NCBI RefSeq assembly: GCF_018130825.1
Contig: NZ_JAFCJS010000001.1
Coordinates: 868,001 to 932,000, forward strand
Direction: 5' to 3'
DNA from: Bradyrhizobium liaoningense
GTDB lineage: Bacteria > Pseudomonadota > Alphaproteobacteria > Rhizobiales > Xanthobacteraceae
DNA: 64,000 nt
Positions within the stretch are counted from its first letter, which is position 1. The number at the start of each line of letters is the position of its first letter. This document shows positions 8,310-17,144 of the stretch, piece after piece. The translations under genes were made by a program, and so were the position numbers. The notes below the pieces were generated by a model, which was not told the origin of the DNA, made no database searches, and saw only the letters and a program-made list of their open reading frames with translations.

Positions 8310-8552
8310 ATGCCAGTCAACAAGATCACCTGGGACAGGGTCGGCCGGGTCACCGAGCCCGGGCGCTACATGTACACGTTCGGCTGGCTCACCATCACCG
8401 CCGACGATCTCGATATCTGGAAGCAATACCCCAACGCCGCATTCACGCTGCTCGCGCACCATGCCGAGGCGGGCGCGTTCATCGGCGAGGAGTTCCATCT
8501 CGGCGCCTTCGACATCGCCCCCGAAGCGCCGCCGCCATTCACCACGCACTGA
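8310..8552 (+). CDS. 80-residue conserved-type hypothetical protein
   Basis: Small soluble protein from ATG at 8310 with GGGGGA just upstream. It reads MPVNKITWDRVGRVTEPGRY, then MYTFGWLTITADDLDIWKQY and an alanine/histidine-rich end. No signal peptide, membrane helix or known motif. The clean ribosome site and normal codon use support a real gene; no function can be proposed. Confidence 0.6.
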   Translation: MPVNKITWDRVGRVTEPGRYMYTFGWLTITADDLDIWKQYPNAAFTLLAHHAEAGAFIGEEFHLGAFDIAPEAPPPFTTH

Positions 8553-8652
8553 GGCTGGGACCCCGGGCTCCAGCCACTTTGCGAACGGCCCTGCTGCACC
8601 CAGCGCGGGTCAATGCGGGAACGCATGGCATGCGCGTTGCTTATTCTGCGCC

Positions 8653-8808
8653 ATGATACACATCCCTGCCGTCGACCAGGCCTTCCTGCTGCTGCTCATC
8701 GTCTTCTGCCTCGGCACGTGCCTCGTGCGCGCGTTCTGGGAGCTGGAGCAGGTGCGGGCCCGCCGGATCGCATCATCGCCGCGCGGCCGCCCAAGGAAGC
8801 GTGGCTAG
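8653..8808 (+). CDS. 51-residue single-pass membrane protein
   Basis: Short frame from ATG at 8653. Residues about 9-27 (QAFLLLLIVFCLGTCLVRAFW) form one helix, followed by a basic tail (RARRIASSPRGRPRKRG), so the C-terminus is predicted cytoplasmic. No clear ribosome site and no family recognised; could be spurious. Confidence 0.4.
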   Translation: MIHIPAVDQAFLLLLIVFCLGTCLVRAFWELEQVRARRIASSPRGRPRKRG

Positions 8809-9131
8809 GCCGCCGCTTGTCCGTGCCTTGTCGGGACGGATGCCGCCTCGCCTCTGGACTCGGCGTCAGCGCACGTGCATCGTGAATCGAAGAAACCTGC
8901 GCATTCCATTGATCTGACTTGCCAATTCGCACCTCGGCCGCGAGGCGCCGCCGTTGCCATCGATCGCGAAGCGGTTCCGTCATGCAATTGAATGTACTCG
9001 TGTTCTACACGCGGCGGCCCTGATGAACGGCGGCTGTCACACGCGTTAAGCGAGGCGACAGCAAGCGCATGACACATGGTCGCATCGGGAGACGTAGATA
9101 AGCGGACCAAGGGAACCTATTTTCGGCGCCG
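8809..9131. other. intergenic stretch with no gene recognised
   Basis: About 320 bases between the small membrane protein and the PrsW-like gene. Minus-strand frames exist but have no coherent features. Only promoter DNA for 9132 is expected here. Confidence 0.5.
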
Positions 9132-10172
9132 ATGTACCTGATTGAAGCGTTACCCACCGTCATCGGAACTGCCGCCATCGCCCCGGCGCTGCTGATGCTC
9201 TGGCTCGTCATTGCCGCCGAGGAACGCCCGGGGCCGCCGGCCCAGGTCTGGACCGCGTTCCTGCTCGGCGCAGCCAGCATTTCCCTGCTGGGCCTCGCCC
9301 GCGCCCCCTTCGCCAAGATGGTTGCGGCCCCCGACAATCCCTGGGCGGCGCTGGCCATGCACTCGGTGTTCGGCGTCGCGCTGCCGGAAGAAGCCGTGAA
9401 GGTGATCGCGATCGTGCTGGTCTCCTCGACCAAGCGGCGGACCTTTGCCAATCCGATGGACACCGTCGTCTATGGCGCCGCGGTCGGCCTCGGCTTCGCC
9501 GCCTACGAGAATCTCGCCTATCTGGTCCAGCATGCCGAGATGTGGCGCTCGCTGGCCGCCTTGCGCAGCGTGCTGACCGTGCCGTTCCACGGCGCGCTCG
9601 GCATCATCGCGGGCGCCTACCTGACCATCGCGCGGGCCGGCACGGCACTGGGTGCGAACCGCCACCATCGCGACTGGGCCCGTCTGTCCAGCCGCCTCTT
9701 GATCTTCGCCGGCCCGCTCGCGCTGCATTCGGCCTTCGACTTCCCGCTGCTGACCTTGCAGAGAATGCCGGATCTCGATCCTACACTGCGGATGTGGCTG
9801 GGCGGCGCGAGCCTCCTGATCGGCTTCAGCTCGATCGCCTTCGCCATCCGCCTCGTCCGGCGCGTCGCGCGCCACCACGCGCCCCGCACCGACGTCGCGC
9901 GCGAGCGGCTCAGCCAATTGCGGCGGATGTGGGCGTTGCTGCTGGCAGGCGGCGGCGTCGGCTTCCTCGGCCTCGCCTTCGTGCTGACCTCGATCCATCA
10001 CTGGCTGATCAATCCCGAGCGCAATCTGACCCTGGCCCTGATCCCGATCGGCTTCGTCTCGATCCTGCTCGGCCTCGCGCTTCTGATCGTCACGATCGCG
10101 ATCTACATTCTCGGCCGCAACCGCGTTCGCACCAGCGGCGAAGGTTTTTCGTCGGTGCACGGCGGCGGTTGA
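9132..10172 (+). CDS. PrsW-like intramembrane metalloprotease
   Basis: 346-residue polytopic membrane protein. LPEEAVK at residues 84-90 is the E-E-x-x-K motif of the PrsW/M82 family, and FAAYENLAYL near 117-126 is the second E-x-x-x-Y element. Conserved histidines occur within later helices: VPFHGALGIIAG near 155 and LALHSAFDFPL near 200. At least eight hydrophobic segments are visible. In Bacillus PrsW cleaves an anti-sigma factor; whether this protein has such a target is unknown. The C-terminal third has two extra helices separated by a basic linker (RLVRRVARHHAPR). Confidence 0.8.
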   Translation: MYLIEALPTVIGTAAIAPALLMLWLVIAAEERPGPPAQVWTAFLLGAASISLLGLARAPFAKMVAAPDNPWAALAMHSVFGVALPEEAVKVIAIVLVSSTKRRTFANPMDTVVYGAAVGLGFAAYENLAYLVQHAEMWRSLAALRSVLTVPFHGALGIIAGAYLTIARAGTALGANRHHRDWARLSSRLLIFAGPLALHSAFDFPLLTLQRMPDLDPTLRMWLGGASLLIGFSSIAFAIRLVRRVARHHAPRTDVARERLSQLRRMWALLLAGGGVGFLGLAFVLTSIHHWLINPERNLTLALIPIGFVSILLGLALLIVTIAIYILGRNRVRTSGEGFSSVHGGG

Positions 10173-10240
10173 GGACGGGATAGCGAGTACGCTGCGCGCA
10201 TAGTAGATTGGACGCACCAGCCGTCACGTTAGGGGTCACC

Positions 10241-10819
10241 ATGACATCGCCCGAGGATTTTTCACGGCTGCAGGCCGCGATGAGCCAGACGGTCAGAGCG
10301 CATTGGAAGGCCTTCCTGTTCGAAGGCATCCTGCTCGCGACGCTCGGCATTGCCGCGCTGATCGTGCCGCCGCTCGCGAGCCTTGCGACAGCGATCTTTC
10401 TCGGCTGGGTGCTTCTGATCAGCGGCATCGGCGGGCTGATCGTCACCTACTGGGCACGCACCTCCCCGGGCTTCTGGTGGTCGCTGATCTCGGCTGCGCT
10501 GGCCGTGCTGGCCGGCATGCTGCTGCTGGCCCGGCCGATGCAGGCCGTGCTGACGCTGACCATCGTGCTCGGCGCCTATTTCCTCGCCGAAGGCGTCGCC
10601 ACCATCATGTACGCACTGGAGCACCGCCGCGAGCTCAACGGCCGCTGGTCGTGGCTCCTGATCTCGGGCCTGGTCGACATCGCGATCTCCTTCATGGTGA
10701 TCACCGGGCTGCCGAGCTCGGCGGAATGGGCGATCGGCGTCCTCGTCGGTATCAACCTGCTGTTCGGCGGCGCCATCCTGATCGGCATGGCGCTGGCGGC
10801 ACGCAACAGCAACACCTGA
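10241..10819 (+). CDS. HdeD-family membrane protein
   Basis: 192-residue protein with six hydrophobic helices arranged as three pairs, e.g. FEGILLATLGIAALIVPPLAS, AIFLGWVLLISGIGGLIVTYW, LISAALAVLAGMLLLARPM and LTIVLGAYFLAEGVATIMYAL, followed by HRRELNGRWSWLLISGLVDIAIS. This repeated-pair layout and the W-W-x-L, L-x-G-x-x-x-L-x-x-P elements match the HdeD (DUF308) family linked in E. coli to acid resistance. The start is at 10241 with AGGGGT upstream. Role here unproven. Confidence 0.8.
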   Translation: MTSPEDFSRLQAAMSQTVRAHWKAFLFEGILLATLGIAALIVPPLASLATAIFLGWVLLISGIGGLIVTYWARTSPGFWWSLISAALAVLAGMLLLARPMQAVLTLTIVLGAYFLAEGVATIMYALEHRRELNGRWSWLLISGLVDIAISFMVITGLPSSAEWAIGVLVGINLLFGGAILIGMALAARNSNT

Positions 10820-10851
10820 GGGCTCTCGTCGCCCGGCAGGCCGATTGGGGG

Positions 10852-10880
10852 GTGACAACCCGCCGACGGCACGCTATATG
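10852..10880 (+). promoter_or_regulatory. putative sigma-70 promoter of the aroG leader
   Basis: GTGACA (10852-10857) and TATATG (10875-10880) are separated by exactly 17 bases. Transcription starting 7-8 bases after the -10 box would begin at 10887-10888, at the AUG of the leader peptide. Confidence 0.6.
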
Positions 10881-10887
10881 GCCTGCC

Positions 10888-10968
10888 ATGATCACCGTCG
10901 CCACCAGCTATTTTTGGTACTTTAGCTACGACAGCTTGCTGGCGGCAGGAGGATCGCGCTCAATCTAA
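10888..10968 (+). CDS. aromatic leader peptide of aroG
   Basis: 26-codon frame with no function as a protein. Residues 7-14 read S-Y-F-W-Y-F-S-Y, six aromatic residues in eight codons (10906-10929), covering Tyr, Phe and Trp, the end products that derive from the DAHP synthase reaction. It ends at TAA 10966-10968. No Shine-Dalgarno sequence is visible, which fits initiation on a nearly leaderless transcript. It overlaps two arms of the attenuator described at 10900-11016. Confidence 0.8.
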   Translation: MITVATSYFWYFSYDSLLAAGGSRSI

Positions 10969-11016
10969 AATATTGAAGCAAACGTCCGAACAGCCGCCAG
11001 ACCTGGCGGCTTTTTT
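10900..11016 (+). promoter_or_regulatory. ribosome-mediated transcription attenuator upstream of aroG
   Basis: Four arms are visible. Arm 1, GCCACCAGC (10900-10908), ends just before the aromatic codons. Arm 2, GCTGGCGGC (10938-10946), lies within the later leader codons and pairs with arm 1 with one mismatch. Arm 3, GCCGCCAG (10993-11000), pairs perfectly with arm 2. Arm 4, CTGGCGGC (11003-11010), pairs with arm 3 and is followed by TTTTTT (11011-11016). A ribosome stalled on the aromatic codons would cover arm 1, free arm 2 to capture arm 3 and block the terminator. Rapid translation would let 1:2 and 3:4 form, ending transcription. Confidence 0.8.
10993..11016 (+). terminator. intrinsic terminator of the aroG attenuator
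   Basis: GCCGCCA/TGGCGGC stem with a four-base loop GACC, followed by six T residues at 11011-11016. It lies between the leader peptide stop and the aroG start. Confidence 0.9.
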
Positions 11017-11050
11017 ATTGCCGGCAGGTTCAAACAAACAGGAGCCCGCC

Positions 11051-12136
<1,086 letters not shown>

Positions 12137-12148
12137 GGTAAGGCCAAT

Positions 12149-12182
12149 GCGGGCGGGGCGATGCTGTTCGCGCCCTGCCCGC
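12149..12182. terminator. strong hairpin between convergent genes
   Basis: GCGGGC-G-GGGCG (12149-12160) pairs with CGCCC-T-GCCCGC (12171-12182), 12 pairs including one G-T. It lies between the convergent ends of aroG and the small secreted protein. There is no T-tract on either strand, so intrinsic termination is only possible. Confidence 0.45.
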
Positions 12183-12190
12183 TATTGCGA

Positions 12191-12445
12191 TCAACAGCCG
12201 CGGCAGATGCTCTTGATCTTCTTGTCGAGCAGAGCGTCTTCCTTGTTCACGGGATTGTTCGGATCGCTGAGGTTCTTCTCGCTCGGCACATCGCTTGCAC
12301 GCGGCTGGCGATGACCGACAGGCGCCGGCAACACCGTTCCGGAGGACGCACCGCTTGATGTCGATCCCTTGGAGCCGCCGGTCTGAGCAACCGCCGTGCC
12401 GCCGAGCAAGACCACGAGCGATGCTGCCAGCATGATCTTCTTCAT
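12191..12445 (-). CDS. small secreted protein of unknown function
   Basis: 84 residues from ATG at 12445 with GGAGG upstream. Signal peptide MKKIMLAASLVVLLGGTAVAQ, then a low-complexity G/S/T segment, then RASDVPSEKNLSDPNNPVNK and a C-terminal end with two cysteines (KSICRGC). No known domain. It is downstream of epmB in the opposite sense to aroG; its start is 41 bases from the 3-prime end of epmB, so read-through from the epmA-epmB transcript is possible. Confidence 0.7.
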   Translation of the reverse strand: MKKIMLAASLVVLLGGTAVAQTGGSKGSTSSGASSGTVLPAPVGHRQPRASDVPSEKNLSDPNNPVNKEDALLDKKIKSICRGC

Positions 12446-12485
12446 GTCCGTTCCTCCGTTCTCAACGGGCGCTCCCACCAACCGC

Positions 12486-13580
12486 TCAGGTCTCGGGCGG
12501 ATAGAGATGAACGCCGCCGCAATAATCGACGATACGATAGCGTGTTTCGGCTTCCGCATCACGTGCGTCGGGTGCGGTATTTTGTGCCGCCAACACGTAA
12601 CTCGGCCCAACCGGCGATTTGCCGGCGCCGCCGGGAATATCGATGACATAGTCAGGCTGACACAGTCCTGACACCCGCCCGCGCAATTGCCGCATCAACT
12701 CCTGTCCTTCCGCCAGCGTCGTGCGCAGATGCGCGGTGCCCGGCGCGAGATCGCCATGATGCAGGTAGTAGGGCTTGATCCGGCATTCGACGAAAGCTCG
12801 CATCAAATCCGACAAAGCGGCCACATTGTCGTTGACGCCGCGCAAGAGCACGGACTGGCTGACCATGGGAATGCCGGCATCGACGAGCCGCGCGCAGGCG
12901 GTGCGGGCACCTTCCGTCAGCTCGCGCGCATGATTGGCATGCAGCGCGACCCAAGTGGTCGCGCCTGGAACCTTCAGCGCGGCGACCATTTCCTCGCTGA
13001 CGCGCGCGGGATCGGCCACGGGCACGCGGGTGTGGAGGCGGATGATCTTGACGTGATCGATTGCAGCGAGATCGGCCATGATCTCGCTCATGCGACGCGG
13101 CGACAGCATCAAGGGATCGCCGCCGGTCAGGATCACCTCCCAGATCTCGCCGTGCGAACGGATGTAGTCGATCGCGGTGCGATAGGCGCTGTCCGACAGC
13201 GCGTTCTCCTTGCCGGGCCCGACCATCTCGCGGCGGAAGCAGAAGCGGCAATAGACCGCGCAGACGTGAACCAGCTTGAACAGCACGCGATCGGGATAGC
13301 GATGCACGATGCCGGGAACCGGCGAATAGGGATGATCGCCGATCGGATCGGCGTTCTCGCCGGGCTGCATCTCCAGTTCCGCGGCCGTCGGGACGAACTG
13401 CCGGGCGATGGGATCGTCGGGATCGGAGGTGTCGATCAGCTCGACCAGCGCCGGCGTGATCGCAACGGCATAGCGCGCGGCGACGCGCTCGAGGGCAGGC
13501 AGCGCCGCGGCGGGCGCGAGGCCCTCGGCCACGAGCCCGGCTGGCTCGCGCAAGGTGCGTGCAAGATTGGTCTTCGTCAT
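12486..13580 (-). CDS. epmB: EF-P (R)-beta-lysylation pathway lysine 2,3-aminomutase (radical SAM)
   Basis: 364 residues. VHVCAVYCRFCFRREMVG gives the CxxxCxxC radical-SAM cluster at Cys107, Cys111 and Cys114. LTGGDPLMLSPRRM and HTRVPVADPARV are typical of the KamA/EpmB family. EpmB converts L-lysine to (R)-beta-lysine for attachment to elongation factor P. The length is close to the EpmB group and short of clostridial KamA. Its ATG overlaps the end of epmA by 4 bases (ATGA), so the two form one translation-coupled unit. Confidence 0.92.
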   Translation of the reverse strand: MTKTNLARTLREPAGLVAEGLAPAAALPALERVAARYAVAITPALVELIDTSDPDDPIARQFVPTAAELEMQPGENADPIGDHPYSPVPGIVHRYPDRVLFKLVHVCAVYCRFCFRREMVGPGKENALSDSAYRTAIDYIRSHGEIWEVILTGGDPLMLSPRRMSEIMADLAAIDHVKIIRLHTRVPVADPARVSEEMVAALKVPGATTWVALHANHARELTEGARTACARLVDAGIPMVSQSVLLRGVNDNVAALSDLMRAFVECRIKPYYLHHGDLAPGTAHLRTTLAEGQELMRQLRGRVSGLCQPDYVIDIPGGAGKSPVGPSYVLAAQNTAPDARDAEAETRYRIVDYCGGVHLYPPET

Positions 13581-14629
13581 GTCTCACCCGCAGGCGGCGT
13601 CCACACCACCTGATCAATCCGTATTGCGCCGCTCGCCAGCATCACCAGCCTGTCGAATCCGAGTGCGACGCCGCTCGCCTCAGGCATTGCGGCGACAGCA
13701 GCCAGAAAATCCTCGTCCAGCGGGTATGCCTCGCCATAGCGGCGCTGCTTCTCCGCCATCGAGTCCGTGAACCGGCGGCGCTGCTCCTCGGCGTCGGTCA
13801 GTTCGCCGAAGCCATTGGCGAGCTCGACGCCGCAGGCATAGACCTCAAACCGCTCGGCGACCCTGGGATCGTCAGCCCTCACGCGCGCCAGCGCCGCCTC
13901 TGGAGATGGGTATTCGAACAGGATGGTCAAACGTCCCTGCCCCAGATGCGGCTCGACATGCTCGACCAGGACCTTGCTGAAGATGTCCGACCAGGTGTCG
14001 TCCTCGGCCACGCGGACCTTGCCGCCGGCCATTTCGGCGAGCGCGGCACGGTTACCCTCGCCGGCGGAGATTGTCGACACCAGATCGATCCCGGCGAACC
14101 GCTCGAAGGCGCCGGCGACCGTCAGAAGCTCCGGCTCGGCGATAGGATCGGCGGTGCGGCCGCGGAAGGAGAACGTCCCGATTCCGGTCGCCTGCGCCGC
14201 CCGGACTATGACGGCGACGGTGTCGGCCATAATGGCGGCATATGGGGCGTTGGCCCGGTACCATTCCAACATGGTGAATTCGGGCAGATGCAGGTCGCCG
14301 CGCTCGCGGTCGCGGAACACCCGTGCGAACTCGAAGATTCGGGGCTCCCCCGCCGCCAGCAGCTTCTTGCAGGCGAATTCGGGCGAGGTCCGCAAGTAGC
14401 GGCTGGCCCGGCTGCCGTCGGGCCGCATGATCTCGGTCCGGGGGGCGTGAAGATGGGTCTCATTCCCCGGGGAGACCTGAAGGACCGAAGTTTCGACCTC
14501 CACGAAGCCCTGTTCGGCGAAAAAGCCCCGTAAAGCTCCGGTCACGGCACCCCTGGCCTGGAGGAACGGCCGCCGGTCCAGGTGCCGCGAGGGCGACCAG
14601 AACGGCGAGATCGGCTTGTCCCCAGCCAT
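13577..14629 (-). CDS. epmA: EF-P lysine lysyltransferase (GenX/PoxA)
   Basis: 350 residues, a class II lysyl-tRNA-synthetase catalytic core without an anticodon-binding domain. Motif 2 is visible as IFEFARVFRDRERGDLHLPEFTMLEWYRA, and motif 3 as SGVALGFDRLVML near the C-terminus. EpmA ligates beta-lysine to a conserved lysine of EF-P. The gene is divergent from efp with 162 bases between starts, and overlaps epmB downstream, so enzyme pair and substrate form one locus. Confidence 0.93.
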   Translation of the reverse strand: MAGDKPISPFWSPSRHLDRRPFLQARGAVTGALRGFFAEQGFVEVETSVLQVSPGNETHLHAPRTEIMRPDGSRASRYLRTSPEFACKKLLAAGEPRIFEFARVFRDRERGDLHLPEFTMLEWYRANAPYAAIMADTVAVIVRAAQATGIGTFSFRGRTADPIAEPELLTVAGAFERFAGIDLVSTISAGEGNRAALAEMAGGKVRVAEDDTWSDIFSKVLVEHVEPHLGQGRLTILFEYPSPEAALARVRADDPRVAERFEVYACGVELANGFGELTDAEEQRRRFTDSMAEKQRRYGEAYPLDEDFLAAVAAMPEASGVALGFDRLVMLASGAIRIDQVVWTPPAGET

Positions 14630-14791
14630 TAGCGGACCGCTCCGCAGTCCAGCAAAAAGCTGGCATCCAGCGGCAAAATCAGTATGTTGCGGCCCGAAAC
14701 GGGCGCCGAGGTCCGATTTGAGGCCCCAAGTCCCCCATCAATTTGACCACGTCCTGGCCGCAGCCGGGCCAAGCAAGCAGGAAATACAGCT

Positions 14792-15358
14792 TTGAGAGTC
14801 ATCGCCAGTTCTATTCGCAAGGGCAACGTGATCGAGCAAGACGGCAAGCTTTATGTCGTCGTGAGCGCCGAGAACATCCATCCCGGCAAGGGCACCCCGG
14901 TCAGCCAGATCGAAATGCGCCGAATCTCGGACGGGGTAAAGATCTCCGAACGCTACAAGACCACCGACCAGGTCGAGAAGGCCACGATCGAAGAGCGCAA
15001 CTACACCTTCCTGTATGAAGATGGCGACGGCTTCCACTTCATGAACCCCGAGACCTACGATCAGGTCCAGGTGTCCAAGGACGTCGTCGGCGATGCAGCC
15101 GCGTATCTTCAACCGGACATGACCGTCAAGCTGTCAACCCACGATGTCAACGTGGTCTCGCTCGCCCTGCCGCAGCGCGTGACGCTGGAAGTGGTCGAGA
15201 CCGAGCCGGTGACCAAGGGCCAGACCGCTTCGTCCTCCTACAAGCCCGCGGTGCTTTCGAACGGCATCCGCACCGCCGTGCCGCCGCACATCTCGGTCGG
15301 CACCCGCATCGTGGTGATGACCGAAGACGGCTCCTACTCCGAGCGCGCCAAGGACTAA
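14792..15358 (+). CDS. efp: elongation factor P
   Basis: 188-residue translation factor that relieves ribosome stalling on proline runs. The modification loop [13 protein letters not shown] places the modifiable lysine at residue 33, equivalent to Lys34 of E. coli. All three barrels are present, ending with [22 protein letters not shown]. The start is TTG at 14792, since no ATG or GTG lies in the right place and [11 protein letters not shown] matches the family start; AGGA precedes it. Divergent from epmA. Confidence 0.93.
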   Translation: MRVIASSIRKGNVIEQDGKLYVVVSAENIHPGKGTPVSQIEMRRISDGVKISERYKTTDQVEKATIEERNYTFLYEDGDGFHFMNPETYDQVQVSKDVVGDAAAYLQPDMTVKLSTHDVNVVSLALPQRVTLEVVETEPVTKGQTASSSYKPAVLSNGIRTAVPPHISVGTRIVVMTEDGSYSERAKD

Positions 15359-15375
15359 GCGAGGGATCAGAACAG

Positions 15376-16998
15376 GTGCCGCCGGGGGGCGAGACAGTGG
15401 TTGGGAAGAGTTTCCGCTTCGTCTCGCTTCTCGTGGCGTCGCTGTCGCTCCTCATTGCCACACCGCTCGCCGCGGACGAGTTCCGCAGCGCTTCACTCAC
15501 GGCCCTGCGCGTCGATTGGCGCGCAGCGCTCGACCAGCTCCGCGCCGAGATCAACAGCCGTCCGCAGATCGCGGGCGATTTCATCTTCGTGCCCCGCCGC
15601 TCGGTGCCGCGCTACGATCCGCGCGCAACGCCGGCCCTGGTGCAGCTCAACGGGGTCTCCTCGCAATTCTTCACCGGCATTGCCCGCAGTGCCGTGCCCG
15701 TGCTGCTGCCGTTCGACGCTGGCGCCTATCTCGAGGCCCGGCGCAGTGGCGCGCCGTCGAGCCTGTCGCTGTCGCGTTACCAGGCCGACTTCAATCCCGT
15801 CGACATGTTCGATGCCGGTCCCGCCGGTTACAGCGCGACCTTTTCACTCGAGCCCGGCGCCGGCGACGGCATGCCCTCGCGGGTCTTTACGAGGCCGGTC
15901 GAGGTGCAGATCACGGGATCGGCGCTGCTCTATGACATCGCCGATCCCACCGGCGGCAAGGGCGAGCCGGTCAAGCCGCTCGCGGCAACCTATCCGGACC
16001 TGCGCCGGTTCATCCGCGAAGGTTACGTCCGCTACGCCTTCACGCGCTTCGGCGTCGCCTACGTGGTGTCGATCCAGTGTCTCGACAGCGTCGCAAAACC
16101 GCGGCGGCTCGCCTGCAAGGAGGCCTATCCGGTTGCCGAGCGCTTCCTGAGGGCCCTGCGCGTCGCCGGCGGCCAGCGCATGCGGCCGCTGATGGACGTC
16201 ACCTCCAACGTTCTCGATCGTCCCGCGGCGCGCTCACCCGATTTCAGCTATCGTCCGAGCGGCGACATCATCCCCAACACCGGCTACCGCAACAAGAGCG
16301 GCCATCCTGATGCGATGGCCTATGCGCAGATCCGCTTTCCGCTGGAGAAGGCGCCCGCCTTCGTGCGCTCGCAGTCCTATGCCAAGCGCGACAGGAACGA
16401 CGGTCCGACCGCCTTTCCCTGGCGTGACAATTTCTGCGAGTCCCGCAGCTTCGAAGTCTGGCAATGCGCCGGCGGTTACGGGCACCAGGGCGAGGACATC
16501 CGCGCGGCCGAGTGCCCGCCGCCCGGCGAAGGCCGCGAACCCTGCGATCGCAAGCAGCGCGCCGTGGTCGCGGTGCGCGATGCTGTCGTGATCCGCGCCT
16601 CCAAGGACCAGGCTGCAACGCTTCAGGTCAACAGCCGGACCGAGCACATCCGCTTCCGCTACATGCACATGAATCCGCAGGCGATGAATGCCGATGGCCT
16701 GCTCAACGGTCGCCTCGTCGCCGAAGGCGAGAAGATCGGCGTGGTCTCGAACTATCTCGACCATCCCGCCGGCACGTCGATGCACCTGCATTTCGACGTC
16801 CAGGTGTTCACCCGCGACGGCTGGATCTGGGTCAGCCCCTACGTCACGCTCGTTTCGGCCTATGAGCGCCTGATCCGCGCCCGCGGCCGCGAGATCGGCC
16901 CGGAGATCGCCGTCACGGCCCAGCCGGTGGCGCATGCGCTGCCGGAGGACGTGATCAAGCCGGACCTGCGCGAGGGATCGAGCAGCGAGGAGAATTGA
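15376..16998 (+). CDS. secreted M23-like metallopeptidase
   Basis: 540 residues, with a signal peptide after a short polar start (VSLLVASLSLLIATPLAADE). The C-terminal third carries M23 (LytM) features: GYGHQGEDIR with His370 and Asp374 as the H-x-x-x-D zinc motif, RFRYMHM, and MHLHFDVQ with His470 and His472. These enzymes cut peptide cross-bridges in peptidoglycan. The first 300 residues contain no recognised domain. Start is GTG 15376; a second GTG at 15397, closer to the hydrophobic core, is an alternative. Cysteines between 364 and 392 suggest a periplasmic disulfide. Confidence 0.8.
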   Translation: MPPGGETVVGKSFRFVSLLVASLSLLIATPLAADEFRSASLTALRVDWRAALDQLRAEINSRPQIAGDFIFVPRRSVPRYDPRATPALVQLNGVSSQFFTGIARSAVPVLLPFDAGAYLEARRSGAPSSLSLSRYQADFNPVDMFDAGPAGYSATFSLEPGAGDGMPSRVFTRPVEVQITGSALLYDIADPTGGKGEPVKPLAATYPDLRRFIREGYVRYAFTRFGVAYVVSIQCLDSVAKPRRLACKEAYPVAERFLRALRVAGGQRMRPLMDVTSNVLDRPAARSPDFSYRPSGDIIPNTGYRNKSGHPDAMAYAQIRFPLEKAPAFVRSQSYAKRDRNDGPTAFPWRDNFCESRSFEVWQCAGGYGHQGEDIRAAECPPPGEGREPCDRKQRAVVAVRDAVVIRASKDQAATLQVNSRTEHIRFRYMHMNPQAMNADGLLNGRLVAEGEKIGVVSNYLDHPAGTSMHLHFDVQVFTRDGWIWVSPYVTLVSAYERLIRARGREIGPEIAVTAQPVAHALPEDVIKPDLREGSSSEEN

Positions 16999-17144
16999 GG
17001 CAGTTACCGCCTCAACGCGCAGCTCCCCGCCCCATGCGCGCGCAGACTGACCGGATCGACGTCAGGACCTTCCCGAAACATCGCGCCTTCTCTGGCCCCG
17101 GAATTGCTTTGCTCTCACCAGGCAAACTGGAAGAAGGGAAGCAC

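Noticed and set aside
9105..9131. GGAAC near 9110 as a general-stress (EcfG) promoter for the PrsW-like gene
   Set aside because: No matching GTT element at the expected spacing of 16-18 bases.
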